64,000 nucleotides of DNA from Mucilaginibacter flavus (lineage in GTDB: Bacteria > Bacteroidota > Bacteroidia > Sphingobacteriales > Sphingobacteriaceae), in assembly GCF_030409315.1 (NCBI RefSeq), contig NZ_JAUFPS010000028.1, forward strand, positions 186,001 to 250,000, given 5' to 3'. Below are positions 63,931-64,000 of the stretch, in pieces (positions within the stretch are counted from its first letter, which is position 1; each line of letters starts with the position of its first letter). The position numbers and the translations under genes are program-made. A model generated the notes under the pieces. It did no database searches. It was given only the letters and a program-made list of their open reading frames with translations, and was not told where the DNA came from.

Positions 63931-63961
63931 AAAACCTGCCCGCGAGGGGCGGGTTTTTTTG
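63931..63961 (+). terminator. Intrinsic terminator after the OmpA gene
   Basis: ACCTGCCC pairs with GGGCGGGT (one G-U pair) around a short loop and is followed by eight T. It lies 33 bp after the stop codon. Confidence 0.8.
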
Positions 63962-64000
63962 ATTTATAATAATGTTATTTCTGGTGTATACAAAGTTGCA

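Noticed and set aside
1..64000. CRISPR arrays, prophage, insertion sequences or riboswitches
   Set aside because: No regularly spaced short repeats, transposase or phage genes, or known aptamer patterns were found by reading the window. Short structured RNAs could be missed without a covariance search.

Overview
The window looks like chromosomal DNA from a Bacteroidota bacterium of the Sphingobacteriaceae type, close to Mucilaginibacter or Pedobacter. Four things point there: paired SusC/SusD genes, hybrid two-component systems with periplasmic propellers and an AraC-type output domain, lipoproteins with a Cys-Lys-Lys-Asp start, and promoter boxes of the TAnnTTTG kind. The genus is inferred from gene style, not from a marker-gene match.

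Layout. (1) Bases 1-20138 hold polysaccharide utilisation locus A on the plus strand: a hybrid two-component regulator cut by the window edge, a very large FG-GAP/UnbV lipoprotein, SusC, SusD, a GH5-like hydrolase with a ricin-type lectin tail, a GH30 hydrolase, a GH2 and a GH35 beta-galactosidase. (2) Bases 20256-28035 hold a copper-handling block. On the minus strand it runs copA ATPase, CopZ-like chaperone, a Cys/His-rich small protein, an AraC regulator with an N-terminal HMA-like metal motif, a DUF3347 protein, and a multicopper oxidase with a CopB-like tail. A Cys-rich propeller protein is divergent from copA. (3) Bases 28539-45261 hold locus B, which repeats much of locus A: a complete hybrid regulator, SusC, SusD, a second FG-GAP/UnbV lipoprotein, a vanadium-haloperoxidase/PAP2 protein and a second GH35.

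(4) Bases 45373-47558 hold a minus-strand set: a reductase of the RibD/DHFR type, a VOC protein, and an SRPBCC/ArsR pair with an inverted repeat inside the ArsR promoter. tRNA-Ser(GGA) follows. (5) Bases 48159-54372 are housekeeping-like: polyprenyl synthase, truncated haemoglobin, diadenylate cyclase, a di-iron hydroxylase, frr and an ABC exporter. (6) Bases 54733-58335 are a tightly packed red-light operon on the minus strand: bacteriophytochrome, two single-domain response regulators (both lacking an ATG/GTG start) and haem oxygenase, which makes the bilin chromophore. (7) Bases 58675-62724 hold a LytS/LytTR two-component system divergent from a small membrane peptide gene and a two-gene ABC exporter. 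Spaced repeats that look like LytTR binding sites lie between them. (8) An OmpA lipoprotein with a good promoter closes the window.

How the parts work together. Loci A and B probably import and degrade a galactose-rich glycan such as type II arabinogalactan; this rests on GH30, GH2 and two GH35 enzymes. Shared C-rich motifs upstream of both susC genes may be operators of the hybrid regulators. The best candidates for little-described biology are the LytTR-peptide-ABC unit, the UnbV-lipoprotein/haloperoxidase modules inside sugar-uptake loci, and the copper block with an HMA-AraC regulator. Several intergenic palindromic repeat families are scattered between the genes.
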